A stretch of DNA of 64,000 nucleotides from CBDFHV01 sp965247705 (GCA_965247705.1 CBDFHV010000078.1:87674-151673), one strand, 5' to 3'; counted from the stretch's first letter, positions 16,526 to 27,745 are shown. Notes: generated from the sequence alone by a model not told the origin. Numbers and translations: made by a program.

Positions 16526-19192
16526 ATGCAGCCGACCATAATCCGCTACATCCTTCAGTACAGCAAACGCCAGCAGATCTTCCTGCTGCTGGTAACGGCG
16601 CTGTCGTTTCCGTTCCTGTATTTTTCCCTGGAATTGCCGAAGCGGATCATCAACGAGGCCATCGGCCCCGAATCATTTGTTCCCCGCGCCTTTGTCGAAC
16701 TCTTCGGTTTCCAATTGCTCGAGCTGGATCAGCTGCCCTACCTGTTCGCCCTGTGTAGCCTGTTCCTGGCGTTGGTCCTCGTCAACGGCGGGTTCAAGTA
16801 CTTCATCAACGTCTACAAGGGCCGACTGGGCGAACGCATGCTGCGGCGGCTGCGTTACGAGCTATTCGGCCGCGCCCTTCGCTTTCCCCTGCCCCACTTC
16901 CGCCGAACCTCCCAGGGCGAAATCATCTCCATGATCACGGCCGAGGTCGAGCCCCTGGGCGGTTATGTGGGCGACGTATTGGCCCTGCCCGCCTTCCAGG
17001 GCGGTACGCTGATCACCATTCTGGTGTTCTTGTTTGCCCAGAACCCCATCCTCGGCGGGGCGGCGATCGCCCTCTACCCCTTGCAGATGTACCTGATCCC
17101 GAAGCTTCAGTCGAAAGTGAACGCGCTCGGCAAGCAGCGCATCCAGGCTGTCCGCAAGACGTCGGAGCGTATCGGCGAGGTGATTTCGGGCATTCAGGAA
17201 TTGCACTCCAACGACACCTCCGAATTGGAACTGGCCGACTTCTCCCATCGCATGGGCGCCATCTACGTCATCCGTTACGAGATCTACCGGCTCAAGTTCT
17301 TCATCAAGTTCCTCAACAATTTCATCGCCCAAGTGACTCCCTTCTTCTTCTTTTCCATTGGCGGCTACCTGGTGATCCAGGGCGAGCTCACCTTCGGCGC
17401 CCTAGTGGCGGTACTCAATGCCTACAAAGACCTTTCGGCGCCGTGGAAGGAGTTGCTCGCCCACTACCAAAGAAAGGAAGATGCCCGAATCAAGTACGAG
17501 CAGTTGATCGACCAGTTCCATCCCCCCGATATGCTCGACGAAAGCCTTCAGCGCGGCCATCCCGACACCGTGCCGCCCCTCGACGGCGCGGTCATCGCCA
17601 CCAACCTGACGTTGGAGGAAGAGGGCGGCATCAAGATGCTGGACGGGGTCAGTTTCCGCTTCGACGGCGGCATCAGCATCGCGGTGGTGGGACCGGGAGG
17701 CGGTGGCGGCGACGGGCTGGTGCAGGTTCTCGCTCGCCTGTTGCAGCCGACCGGCGGCAGCGTCCGCATCGGCGAGCACACCCTGTCGAGCCTGCCGGAA
17801 GCCATCACCGGCCGGCGCATGGCCTACGTCGACCAAAGCGTGCGCCTGTTCTCCGGAACCGTTCGCGACAACCTCTACTACAGCCTGAAACACCGCCCGG
17901 TGCGGGATGCCGAATATGACGAGGCGGAAGGTAAGGAACGAAGCGCATTCATTGCCGAGGCCGAGCAGTCGGGCAATACCACCAGCGACTACAACGCCGA
18001 CTGGATCGACTACGATCTGGCCGGCGTCGACGGCGCGCAGGCCCTTCGCGCGCGAACCGACGACGTCCTCACCATGGTCGGCTTGCGACCGGACATCTAT
18101 GCCATGGGGCTACAGGGAACGGTGGACCCGACGGCCCGGCCGGATCTGGTGAGCAAGGTCCTGGAGGCCCGTGGCGCACTGAGGCAGCGGCTCGAGGACC
18201 CCGAGATCGGCCGCCTGGTCGAGCCCTTCGACCTCGACAGCTATAACGTCAACATGTCGGTGGCCGAGAACCTGTTGTTCGGCACGCCCATTGGCGATCG
18301 ATTCGACTACGACCATCTGGCACAGAACCCCTACATGCGGTCCGTGCTGGAGAAGGTCGGTCTCGACGAGGCCTTCCTGGTGGCCGGTCTGCGCCTGGCC
18401 AACATCATGGTGGAGTTGTTCGCCGACCTGCCGCCGGACCATGAGTATTTCGAGCGCTACAGCTTTATCGGCGCCGACGAACTACCGGATTATCAGCAAT
18501 TGGTGCGCCGCGCGGACTCCGGTGGCAGCAGCGGCTTAACGGACGACGAACGCAGTCAGCTCATGTCCCTGCCGTTCAAGCTGGTCACCGGCCGCCACCG
18601 GCTGGGCGTCATCGACGAGGGCATCCGCAAGCAAATCCTGGTGGCCCGCAAAATGTTCGCCGAGTCCATTCCCGAGGAACTGCGGGGATCGATCGCCTTC
18701 TTCGATTCGGCCGATTACAACCCCGCCGCTTCGATCCAGGACAATATCCTCTTCGGAAAGGTCGTCTACGGGCGGCGCGATGCGGCCCAGCGGGTTACCG
18801 ACCTGATCCGCGACGTGGTGAAGACCATGGACCTGGAGCAGGATATTCTTGAGGTCGGTCTGGAATCCCAGGTGGGCGTTGGCGGCAGCCGCATGAGCGT
18901 CGCCCAGGCGCAAAAGATCGGCATCGCCCGCTGCCTGCTGAAAAAACCCGACCTGATGATCGTCAACGATGCCGTCGCCGCCCTGGACCCGGCCACCCAG
19001 ACGCAAATCATGGAATGCCTGTTCAAGGAGTTCGACGGCCGGGGCCTCGTATGGTTGCTCGGTCGGCCCGACCAGGCGGAACGTTTCCAACACGCGCTCG
19101 TTATGGAGAGCGGTAAGGTCGCCGAACAGGGCTCGGTTCAGGAGTTGAACACGCCGGGCAAGAGGCTGCACGCCATGATCAACGGCGAGTAG
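16526..19192 (+). CDS. ABC-exporter-like membrane protein with a degenerate, expanded nucleotide-binding domain
   Basis: This 888-residue protein (ATG 16526; TTG 16517 is an alternative) has an N-terminal ABC exporter membrane domain at about residues 10-330 and a C-terminal ABC domain with all key motifs altered. The Walker A position reads GPGGGGGD (389-396), so the lysine is Gly395. Q437 of the Q-loop is present. The signature is MSVAQ (790-794). Walker B ends in N814-D815 instead of D-E. The switch histidine is Gly846. The Q-loop to signature distance is about 353 residues, when about 60 is usual. Three similar NLxFG-type segments lie at about 449, 582 and 740. ATP hydrolysis by the normal mechanism seems impossible. 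It precedes a cyclic-nucleotide-binding protein by 9 nt and is divergent from glycosyltransferases. Confidence 0.82.
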   Translation: MQPTIIRYILQYSKRQQIFLLLVTALSFPFLYFSLELPKRIINEAIGPESFVPRAFVELFGFQLLELDQLPYLFALCSLFLALVLVNGGFKYFINVYKGRLGERMLRRLRYELFGRALRFPLPHFRRTSQGEIISMITAEVEPLGGYVGDVLALPAFQGGTLITILVFLFAQNPILGGAAIALYPLQMYLIPKLQSKVNALGKQRIQAVRKTSERIGEVISGIQELHSNDTSELELADFSHRMGAIYVIRYEIYRLKFFIKFLNNFIAQVTPFFFFSIGGYLVIQGELTFGALVAVLNAYKDLSAPWKELLAHYQRKEDARIKYEQLIDQFHPPDMLDESLQRGHPDTVPPLDGAVIATNLTLEEEGGIKMLDGVSFRFDGGISIAVVGPGGGGGDGLVQVLARLLQPTGGSVRIGEHTLSSLPEAITGRRMAYVDQSVRLFSGTVRDNLYYSLKHRPVRDAEYDEAEGKERSAFIAEAEQSGNTTSDYNADWIDYDLAGVDGAQALRARTDDVLTMVGLRPDIYAMGLQGTVDPTARPDLVSKVLEARGALRQRLEDPEIGRLVEPFDLDSYNVNMSVAENLLFGTPIGDRFDYDHLAQNPYMRSVLEKVGLDEAFLVAGLRLANIMVELFADLPPDHEYFERYSFIGADELPDYQQLVRRADSGGSSGLTDDERSQLMSLPFKLVTGRHRLGVIDEGIRKQILVARKMFAESIPEELRGSIAFFDSADYNPAASIQDNILFGKVVYGRRDAAQRVTDLIRDVVKTMDLEQDILEVGLESQVGVGGSRMSVAQAQKIGIARCLLKKPDLMIVNDAVAALDPATQTQIMECLFKEFDGRGLVWLLGRPDQAERFQHALVMESGKVAEQGSVQELNTPGKRLHAMINGE

Positions 19193-19201
19193 GAGGTAGC
19201 C

Positions 19202-19687
19202 ATGGAATTTGGAGACGCCGTCAAACTCCTCAGGAGCATCGACCTGTTCGAGAAGGTGGATCCCGCCAAGCTCAAGCTTCTGGCCTTCGCCAGCGACTAT
19301 CTCACCTTCGAGAACGGCGAAGCCCTGTGCCTCGAGGGCGACCACGCCGATACGGTCTTCATCATTGACGAAGGCGAGGTCGACGTGGTGGCCGACGTGG
19401 ACGGCTCTGAAGTCGCGGTGGCCAAGATGGGTCGTCACGCCCTGATCGGCGAAATGGCCATCTTCCGCAACACGACCCGCAGCGCCACCCTGCGCGCCCG
19501 AGGCCGTGTGGCCATCCTGAGCCTCGCCGGGGACATGTTTCTCCGCACGGTCACGGAAAATCCGGATGCCGCGCTGATGGTCATGCGAGTTCTAAGCGAG
19601 AAAATCGCCTTGGCCACGGTGCGCATCGAACACGATCAGCAGCAGATCCGGGGCCTGCAGCAGAGGGTGAACGGCGCCGAAGCCTGA
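19202..19687 (+). CDS. Stand-alone cyclic-nucleotide-binding domain protein
   Basis: This 161-residue protein is a single cNMP-binding (Crp/PKA-type) domain. The phosphate-binding cassette IGEMAIFRNTTRSAT at about residues 82-96 keeps Gly83, Glu84 and Arg93, so ligand binding is plausible. A short C-terminal helix rich in Q, E and R follows, but there is no helix-turn-helix, kinase or channel domain. Nine bases separate it from the ABC-like gene, with GGAGG just before its start, so the two are co-expressed. It may be the regulatory subunit of the ABC-like protein; this is inference from position only. Confidence 0.85.
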   Translation: MEFGDAVKLLRSIDLFEKVDPAKLKLLAFASDYLTFENGEALCLEGDHADTVFIIDEGEVDVVADVDGSEVAVAKMGRHALIGEMAIFRNTTRSATLRARGRVAILSLAGDMFLRTVTENPDAALMVMRVLSEKIALATVRIEHDQQQIRGLQQRVNGAEA

Positions 19688-19699
19688 GCGGCGTCGCGG

Positions 19700-20962
19700 T
19701 CACTCGGCGCGGCTGGTTCGGGCCGAGTCCAGCTCCAGGACCGGGATCGATCGCGCCCGCCGCGTGAGCCCCCAAATGGCGGCCCCAAAGACGATCGCCA
19801 CCCCGCCGACCAGGGGCCAGCGCAGGCCGAACCATTCCGATGCCACCCCCATGACCAGCGCGCCCATGGCCGGGGTGGCCCGAAACAGAACGATGTAGAG
19901 GCTCAGCACCCGCGCCCGCATGGCGTCGTCGACGGCGATCTGAATCAGCACCTGGCAGCCGATGGACACCGGCATCATGAAGACCCCGGCCGCGAGGGCC
20001 ATGGCGGCGCCAAGCCACAGCTGATCGGTGGCGGCAAAGGCGAGGATCGCGGCGCCCATGGCCGCCATGCTGAACAGGATCAGATCGACCAGGCCCTTGG
20101 CGGAGCTTCGTTGCGCCATCCACACCGAGCCGATCACGGTGCCGATGCCGCTACTGGACGCAAGGACGGCCAGGCCGGCCGCCCCGGCCCCGAACACCCT
20201 ATCGGCGATCCCCGGATACAGTTCGGCGACCGGCCGGGCGCCAAACGCGACCACGAACACCATCACCAGGGTCAGTGGAATCCCACTGTGTTGTGCGGTG
20301 TAGCGTAGGCCGGCCTTGAGACGCTCCAGCAAGGACTCGGTGGAGACCTTGCGCGTGACCTCCCGGATCGGGCGCACCCCGCGCATCAGCACGAGGAATG
20401 CGACGTTGGACAGGACGTGAACGACGAAGGCCAATGCCACGTGCCCGTGTACGATCACCAGGCCGCACAAGGCGGGTCCGGCGAACCGGGCGAGGCTGAA
20501 GCTCAGGGGTGACCAGGCAATCGCCGCGGACAGTTGGGCCGGTTCGACCAGACTGGGGATGACGGCTATTTGGGCCGGCTGGGCCAGAGCCGAAAACAAA
20601 CCCATGAAGAAGGCGAACAGGACCAGGGCCTCGGGCGTTATCAGGCCGAGGAAGGTGAACCCCGCCAGCACGGCGGCCTGCAGCATGATCAACGACTGGA
20701 AGAGACGGATCAGGAGGAGGCAGTCCCGGCGGTCCGCCAGGTCGCCGGCATAGGGCGCGAACAGGGCGATGGGCGCCAGGTCGGCGAAGGCCAGTGCCCC
20801 CAGCCACGCCCCCGATTGGGTGAGTTCCCACATCAGCCAGCCGGCGGCCACCCGCTGCATCCAGAAACCGACGTAGACGATCGTGTGGGCCACGGTGAAG
20901 ACACCGTAGACGGGCCCGTCGAAGACTCGGCCGACGGGCCCAAGGCGCGACAGGAGACTCAC
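19700..20962 (-). CDS. MFS transporter (EntS-like exporter family), second of a tandem pair
   Basis: A 420-residue inner-membrane protein with 12 predicted membrane segments of the MFS_3/EntS-like group. It has GDLADRRD at the cytoplasmic loop 2-3 position (the MFS loop motif) and LFSALAQPAQIAVIPSLV next to it. It is paralogous in tandem to 20959-22209, for example RARVLSLYIVLFRATPAMGALVMG against RGRVMSLYVVLFRATPAIGALLMG. The start is GTG 20962, overlapping the upstream stop as GTGA. The substrate is unknown. It converges with the CNB gene, with 12 bp between the stops. Confidence 0.85.
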   Translation of the reverse strand: MSLLSRLGPVGRVFDGPVYGVFTVAHTIVYVGFWMQRVAAGWLMWELTQSGAWLGALAFADLAPIALFAPYAGDLADRRDCLLLIRLFQSLIMLQAAVLAGFTFLGLITPEALVLFAFFMGLFSALAQPAQIAVIPSLVEPAQLSAAIAWSPLSFSLARFAGPALCGLVIVHGHVALAFVVHVLSNVAFLVLMRGVRPIREVTRKVSTESLLERLKAGLRYTAQHSGIPLTLVMVFVVAFGARPVAELYPGIADRVFGAGAAGLAVLASSSGIGTVIGSVWMAQRSSAKGLVDLILFSMAAMGAAILAFAATDQLWLGAAMALAAGVFMMPVSIGCQVLIQIAVDDAMRARVLSLYIVLFRATPAMGALVMGVASEWFGLRWPLVGGVAIVFGAAIWGLTRRARSIPVLELDSARTSRAE

Positions 20963-22209
20963 GGCCGGCCGTCGCCTTCCAGGGCCGCGACGACCCGATG
21001 ACGCCGGGCGAACATCCAGGCAAGGGCGGCGAAGGTGACGGCGACCCCGCCGACCACCGGCCAGCGCAGGCCCAAATACGCCGACGCCGCCCCCATCAAG
21101 AGCGCCCCGATCGCCGGCGTGGCGCGGAACAGCACCACGTAGAGGCTCATCACCCGGCCCCGCATGGCGGGGTCCACCGAAGACTGAATCAGGGTCTGGG
21201 TCGACACCGCGGCCGGGGTCATGGCGGCGCCCGCGATGGCAACGGCCGGCAGGGCAATCCACATCATATCGGTGGCCGCGAAGGCCATGGTCGAAACGAC
21301 GGCGACCGCCACCGCGACCAGCAACAGGAACACCAGACCGCCGCCGCCCGTGCGTCCCGCCACCCAGATCGCCCCGGCCACGGAACCCAGGCCGACGGCG
21401 GCGGTCAGCATGGCCAGTCCCTCGGGGCCGGTGCGGAACACTGCCTCGGCGAAACCGGGAAACAGGTCGATGACCGGCCGGCAGCCGAAGGCCGTGGCCG
21501 ACATCAGCAACAGCACCGGCGCGATGCCCTTGTGGCGCAAGCCGTAGTTGAGCCCCTCGGCGAGGTTGGCGAGAACGCCGCCCTTTCGCCGGGCAGCATC
21601 GTCCTGGGCAGCATGCAGTCGCACCCGTGCCATGGCCAATAGAAACAGGAGGAACGCCACCGCGTTGACGGCGAAGGTGGCTGATACGTCGCCGGTGGTG
21701 ATCAGCACCCCGGCCAGGGCCGGCCCGATGAACTGGGCGCTGTTATAGGACAGGGACCCGATGGCGATGGCCGCCGGCAGATTCTCCTTGGGCACCAGCA
21801 GCGGCACCAGGGCGAGGCGCGCCGGCTGGTTCAAGGCGGAAAAGAACCCGCCCAGGGCGACCAGAACCGTCAACCATTCGACGGTGATCCATCCGCCGGC
21901 GGTCATGATGAAGAGGCCCGCGGCCTGGGCCGCCGCGAGCACCGTGGATACCCGGATCATGCGAACCGGACTCAGGCGGTCCGACAGGGCGCCGGCCACG
22001 GGCGCGAAGACCACCAAGGGAAACATGTTGGCGAATGCCATGGCCCCGAGCCAGGCCCCCGATTCGGTCAGTTGCCAGGTGAGCCACCCGACTCCCAGGC
22101 GCTGCACCCACATGCCGATCAGCGACGCGGCGTTGCCCGCCGCGTAGGACGCGAACGTGCCGTTGCCCAATGCGCGGGCGATGTTGCCGAAGCCGGAGGT
22201 GGATGCCAT
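20959..22209 (-). CDS. MFS transporter (EntS-like exporter family), first of a tandem pair
   Basis: A 416-residue inner-membrane protein of the same MFS_3 group as its downstream neighbour. The loop 2-3 motif reads GALSDRLSP, and FFSALNQPARLALVPLLV follows. ATG 22209 is chosen because it aligns with the start of the paralogue; ATG 22236 would add nine residues. The second paralogue overlaps it by 4 nt, so the pair is one transcription unit. A head-to-head 106-bp region separates it from mnmA. Confidence 0.83.
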   Translation of the reverse strand: MASTSGFGNIARALGNGTFASYAAGNAASLIGMWVQRLGVGWLTWQLTESGAWLGAMAFANMFPLVVFAPVAGALSDRLSPVRMIRVSTVLAAAQAAGLFIMTAGGWITVEWLTVLVALGGFFSALNQPARLALVPLLVPKENLPAAIAIGSLSYNSAQFIGPALAGVLITTGDVSATFAVNAVAFLLFLLAMARVRLHAAQDDAARRKGGVLANLAEGLNYGLRHKGIAPVLLLMSATAFGCRPVIDLFPGFAEAVFRTGPEGLAMLTAAVGLGSVAGAIWVAGRTGGGGLVFLLLVAVAVAVVSTMAFAATDMMWIALPAVAIAGAAMTPAAVSTQTLIQSSVDPAMRGRVMSLYVVLFRATPAIGALLMGAASAYLGLRWPVVGGVAVTFAALAWMFARRHRVVAALEGDGRP

Positions 22210-22315
22210 GGAACGAGTCGTCGGAAGGGCCGTCATCCTAGGCGCAAATGGCCCGGACGCGAACCGTTCCAGAAAATGAGGTGAAAAGACGTGTCCGCCC
22301 CGTATATTGCGGGCC

Positions 22316-23455
22316 ATGAACACATCCTCCACATCCCCCGTTCCCACCGCGGCCACGCGGGGCCGGGTCGTCGTCGCCATGTCCGGCGGCGTCGACAGCG
22401 CCACCTGCGCCGCCCTGATGAAGGATGCCGGCCACGACGTGGTCGGCGTCACGCTGCAGCTTTACGACCACGGCCGGGCCGTCAACCGCCCGGGGAGTTG
22501 CTGCGCCGGCCAGGATATCCACGATGCGCGCCGGGTGGCCGATGCGCTGGACATCCCCCATTACGTGTTGGACTACGAGCGGAAGTTCCGCCAGGCGGTG
22601 ATCGACGACTTCGCCGACAGCTACCTGCGGGGCGAGACCCCCATCCCCTGCGTGCGCTGCAATCAGACGGTCAAGTTCCGCGATCTGCTGGCGGTGGCCG
22701 ACGACTTGGAGGCCGAGGCCCTGGTCACCGGACACTATGTGCGGCGCCTCGACGGCCCCCGGGGTCCGGAGCTGCACCGGGCTCGCGATACGGACCGGGA
22801 TCAGAGTTATTTCCTTTTCGCCACCACCCGGGCGCAGTTATCGCGCCTGCGGTTTCCCTTGGGCGACCGGCCCAAGGCGGAGACCCGGGCCCTGGCCGAG
22901 CGCTTCGGCCTGCCGGTGGCCAACAAGCCGGACAGCCAGGATATCTGTTTCGTGCCCGATGGGGACTACGGGCGCACGGTGGCCAAACTGCGCCCCGACG
23001 CCTTCGCCCCCGGCGAGATCGTCGCCGAGGACGGGCGGGTCCTGGGCGAGCACGGCGGGGTCGCCTTCTTCACCGTCGGCCAGCGCCGCGGCATTGGCAT
23101 CGCGGCGCCCGATCCCCTCTACGTGCTGCGTCTGGAGCCGGACACCAACCGGGTGGTCGTTGGCCCCCGGTCGGCGCTCCTCAAGGATCGCCTGGCGGTC
23201 CAGGAGGTCAACTGGCTCGGCGACGAATCCCTGGCCGGGGACATCGCGGTCTCGGTCAAGCTGCGCTCCGCCATGCCGCCGGCACCGGCCGTGGTGCATC
23301 CCAAGGCGGAGGGACGGGCTCGTATTACTTTGGACCAGCCCCAGGCCGGCATCGCGCCGGGCCAAGCCTGCGTCTTTTACGATGGCGACCGGGTACTCGG
23401 CGGCGGCTGGATCGAACGGGACGACGAGACGGAAGGTGTCCGGCCGGCGGCCTGA
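22316..23455 (+). CDS. mnmA: tRNA-specific 2-thiouridylase MnmA
   Basis: This 379-residue cytoplasmic enzyme thiolates U34 of tRNA Glu, Gln and Lys. It shows the PP-loop ATP pyrophosphatase motif SGGVDS near residue 23, PCVRCN with the first catalytic cysteine and DSQDICFV with the second; these are the two cysteines used to accept and transfer sulfur. RDQSYFL is also typical. The length is as expected for the family. The start ATG 22316 is preferred over TTG 22307. Confidence 0.96.
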   Translation: MNTSSTSPVPTAATRGRVVVAMSGGVDSATCAALMKDAGHDVVGVTLQLYDHGRAVNRPGSCCAGQDIHDARRVADALDIPHYVLDYERKFRQAVIDDFADSYLRGETPIPCVRCNQTVKFRDLLAVADDLEAEALVTGHYVRRLDGPRGPELHRARDTDRDQSYFLFATTRAQLSRLRFPLGDRPKAETRALAERFGLPVANKPDSQDICFVPDGDYGRTVAKLRPDAFAPGEIVAEDGRVLGEHGGVAFFTVGQRRGIGIAAPDPLYVLRLEPDTNRVVVGPRSALLKDRLAVQEVNWLGDESLAGDIAVSVKLRSAMPPAPAVVHPKAEGRARITLDQPQAGIAPGQACVFYDGDRVLGGGWIERDDETEGVRPAA

Positions 23456-23481
23456 GGGTCCTTTCTCGCCCCCCGCCCTAT

Positions 23482-23645
23482 CGTCACCCCCGCCTGCGCG
23501 CCTGTGAAGACTTCGTCACCCCGGCGAAGGCCGGGGTCCAGGGAAGCCAGCAACGAGTTGAAAAGTATGGGTTCCCGCCTTCGCGGGAACGGCGAGTGGG
23601 ACAACCCCTATCGATTTCTTCACAGGCTCGGAGGCGGGGGTGACG
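23482..23645. repeat. MITE/REPIN-like element with 29-bp terminal inverted repeats
   Basis: The ends 23482-23510 and 23617-23645 are inverted copies with 27 of 29 matching bases, beginning CGTCACCCCCGCCT. Two compact hairpins lie between them: CCCCGGC/GCCGGGG near 23518-23535 and GTTCCCGC/GCGGGAAC at 23571-23590. This nested palindromic layout is typical of non-autonomous REP-derived elements. It sits between the convergent mnmA and ABC exporter genes, where the hairpins may also end transcription from both sides. Confidence 0.75.
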
Positions 23646-23656
23646 ATTGGGGGACC

Positions 23657-25513
<1,857 letters not shown>

Positions 25514-25641
25514 GGCGCGTTCATGGGCTTGGGGAGAAGGAGGGAAGCCGCGGCATCGGCTGAATATAGGCTTGGCCCGGCGCCGATGCCACGCCGGTCA
25601 AGGCCTCGACCAATTCCTTGATGTGGATCACGGGCGGTTGG
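25514..25641. other. Short spacer between ligA and the ABC exporter gene
   Basis: This 128-bp gap probably carries the upstream signals of the Atm1-type exporter. I see no clear promoter, hairpin or small gene in it. Confidence 0.4.
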
Positions 25642-27726
25642 TCAGGCGCCGATCATGGCGCGCCATTCGGCCTCATCGACGGTGCGCAGGCCCAGTTCCC
25701 GGGCCTTCTTCGCCTTGGAGCCCGCATCGGCCCCGACCACGACCAGGTCGGATTTCTTGGACACCGAACCGGCGACCTTGGCGCCCATGGACTCGGCCCG
25801 GGCCTTGGCCTCGCCGCGGCTCATGCTTTCCAGGGAACCGGTGAACACGACCGTCAGGCCGGCCAGGGGCGAGTCGGCGGTCTCCGGGGCCGCGAAGTCC
25901 TCGACCTCCAGTTCCCCGGCCAGATCGTCGAGGACTTGCCGATTGTGGTCCTCGGCCATGAAGGCAAGGATGTCGTCGGCCACCAAGGGGCCGATGCCGT
26001 CGATATTGACCAGGTCGCGGTAGACTTCGGTGTCCCGGTCTTCGGCCAATCCCATGGCTTCGCGCCAGGCGGCCATGGATCCGTACTGCCGTGCCAGCAG
26101 CCGGGCGGTGGCCTGCCCCACCTGGCGAATGCCGAGGGCGTAGATGAAACGCTCCAGGGAGATGCGCCGGCGATCCTCCGCCGCCTTCAACAGGTTCTCC
26201 ACCGACTTGTCGCCCCAGCCTTCCCGGTTCTCGATGTCTTTGGCGTGTCGGCCCAGGCGGAAGATGTCGCCCGGCGTCTTGATCAGGCCATCGGCCCAGA
26301 AGGCGGCGATGTGCTTGCCCCCCAGGCCCTCGATGTCGAAAGCGTCGCGGGAAACAAAATGCTTCAGACGCTCCACTGCCTGGGCCTCGCAGATCAGCCC
26401 GCCGGTGCAGCGCCGCGCCGCTTCCCCCTCGTCGCGCTGGGCCAGGCTGCCGCATACCGGGCAGGTTTGGGGAAACACATAGGGTTTGCTGTCTCGGGGC
26501 CGCGCCGCCGCCACCACGGAAACCACTTGGGGAATGACGTCGCCGGCCCGCTGGACGACCACGGTATCGCCCTCGCGGACGTCCTTGCGCTCGATCTCGT
26601 CCTCGTTGTGCAGGGTGGCGCGGGAGACCACCACCCCGCCCACGGTCACCGGCTCCAGTTCGGCGACGGGGGTGAGGGTGCCGGTGCGGCCCACCTGAAT
26701 GGTGATCTCCTTCAGACGGGTACGCGCCTGTTCGGCCGGAAACTTGTGGGCCACGGCCCAGCGTGGGGCACGGCTGACCTGCCCCAGCCGTTCCTGGTAG
26801 TCGACCCGGTTCACCTTGTAGACGATCCCGTCGATGTCGTAGTCGAGGTCGTATCGCCGGTCCGCCAATTCCTCGTAGAAGGCCAAGGCTTCGTCGATGG
26901 TCGCGCACAGCTTGGCCAGGGGGTTGATCGGTAAGCCCCAGGCCTTCAGTTGCTGCAGGAACTCCCACTGGGTGGACCACGTGGGCTCGCTGACCTCACC
27001 CCATCCATAGGCGAACAGGCTCAACGGCCGCGCCGCCGTGATCGCCGTATCCAACTGCCGCAGGGAGCCGGCGGCGGCATTGCGGGGATTGGCGAAAACC
27101 TTGGCCTCGGCATTCTCCTGGCGCTTGTTGAGGTCGGCGAAGTCCCGCTTGGTCATGTAGACCTCGCCCCGCACCTCGAGCGCCGCCGGCGCCCTCTCCA
27201 GCCGCTGGGGAAGGGCACGCAAGGTGCGCAGGTTGGCGGTGACGTCTTCGCCCTCCCCACCGTCGCCCCGGGTGGCGCCGGTGACCAGTCGCCCGCCTTC
27301 GTAGCGGAGCGAGATGGAGAGGCCATCGATCTTGGGTTCGGCCGCAAGTTCCAGGACCGACTCGGGATCGTCCGACAGTTCCTTGAGGAAGCGGCGGATG
27401 CCGGCCACGAACTCCCGCAGGTCCTCTTCCCCGAAGGCGTTGGCGAGAGACAGCATGGGCCGGGCGTGAACCACCTTGCGAAACCCGGCGGAGGGCGCGG
27501 CGCCAACCTGGCGGCTGGGACTGTCTGGGCGCACCAGGTCCGGGAAGCGGGCTTCCAAGGCATCGTTGCGCTGACGCAGGGCATCGTATTCCCCGTCGCT
27601 GATAATGGGGGCATCTTCCTGGTGATAGGCCTTGTCGTGACGGGCGATCTCCGCCGCCAGGAATTCCAGCTCCCGGGCCGCTTCATCGCGGATGAGCGAC
27701 TCCACCATCCGTTGCCGTTCGGTCAT
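25642..27726 (-). CDS. ligA: NAD-dependent DNA ligase LigA
   Basis: This 694-residue cytoplasmic enzyme seals nicks in replication and repair. The N-terminal Ia and adenylation domains carry EPKIDG with the nucleotidyl-acceptor Lys132. An OB fold follows, then a four-cysteine zinc finger (CPVCG ... CTGGLIC), helix-hairpin-helix repeats and a C-terminal BRCT domain (from about LAGLTVVFTGSL). The start is ATG 27726 with GAGG 7 nt upstream. It lies 19 bp after recN and belongs to the bamD-recN-ligA repair and envelope segment that follows the dcw cluster. Confidence 0.97.
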   Translation of the reverse strand: MTERQRMVESLIRDEAARELEFLAAEIARHDKAYHQEDAPIISDGEYDALRQRNDALEARFPDLVRPDSPSRQVGAAPSAGFRKVVHARPMLSLANAFGEEDLREFVAGIRRFLKELSDDPESVLELAAEPKIDGLSISLRYEGGRLVTGATRGDGGEGEDVTANLRTLRALPQRLERAPAALEVRGEVYMTKRDFADLNKRQENAEAKVFANPRNAAAGSLRQLDTAITAARPLSLFAYGWGEVSEPTWSTQWEFLQQLKAWGLPINPLAKLCATIDEALAFYEELADRRYDLDYDIDGIVYKVNRVDYQERLGQVSRAPRWAVAHKFPAEQARTRLKEITIQVGRTGTLTPVAELEPVTVGGVVVSRATLHNEDEIERKDVREGDTVVVQRAGDVIPQVVSVVAAARPRDSKPYVFPQTCPVCGSLAQRDEGEAARRCTGGLICEAQAVERLKHFVSRDAFDIEGLGGKHIAAFWADGLIKTPGDIFRLGRHAKDIENREGWGDKSVENLLKAAEDRRRISLERFIYALGIRQVGQATARLLARQYGSMAAWREAMGLAEDRDTEVYRDLVNIDGIGPLVADDILAFMAEDHNRQVLDDLAGELEVEDFAAPETADSPLAGLTVVFTGSLESMSRGEAKARAESMGAKVAGSVSKKSDLVVVGADAGSKAKKARELGLRTVDEAEWRAMIGA

Positions 27727-27745
27727 GTGATCCTCGTTCACGGTT

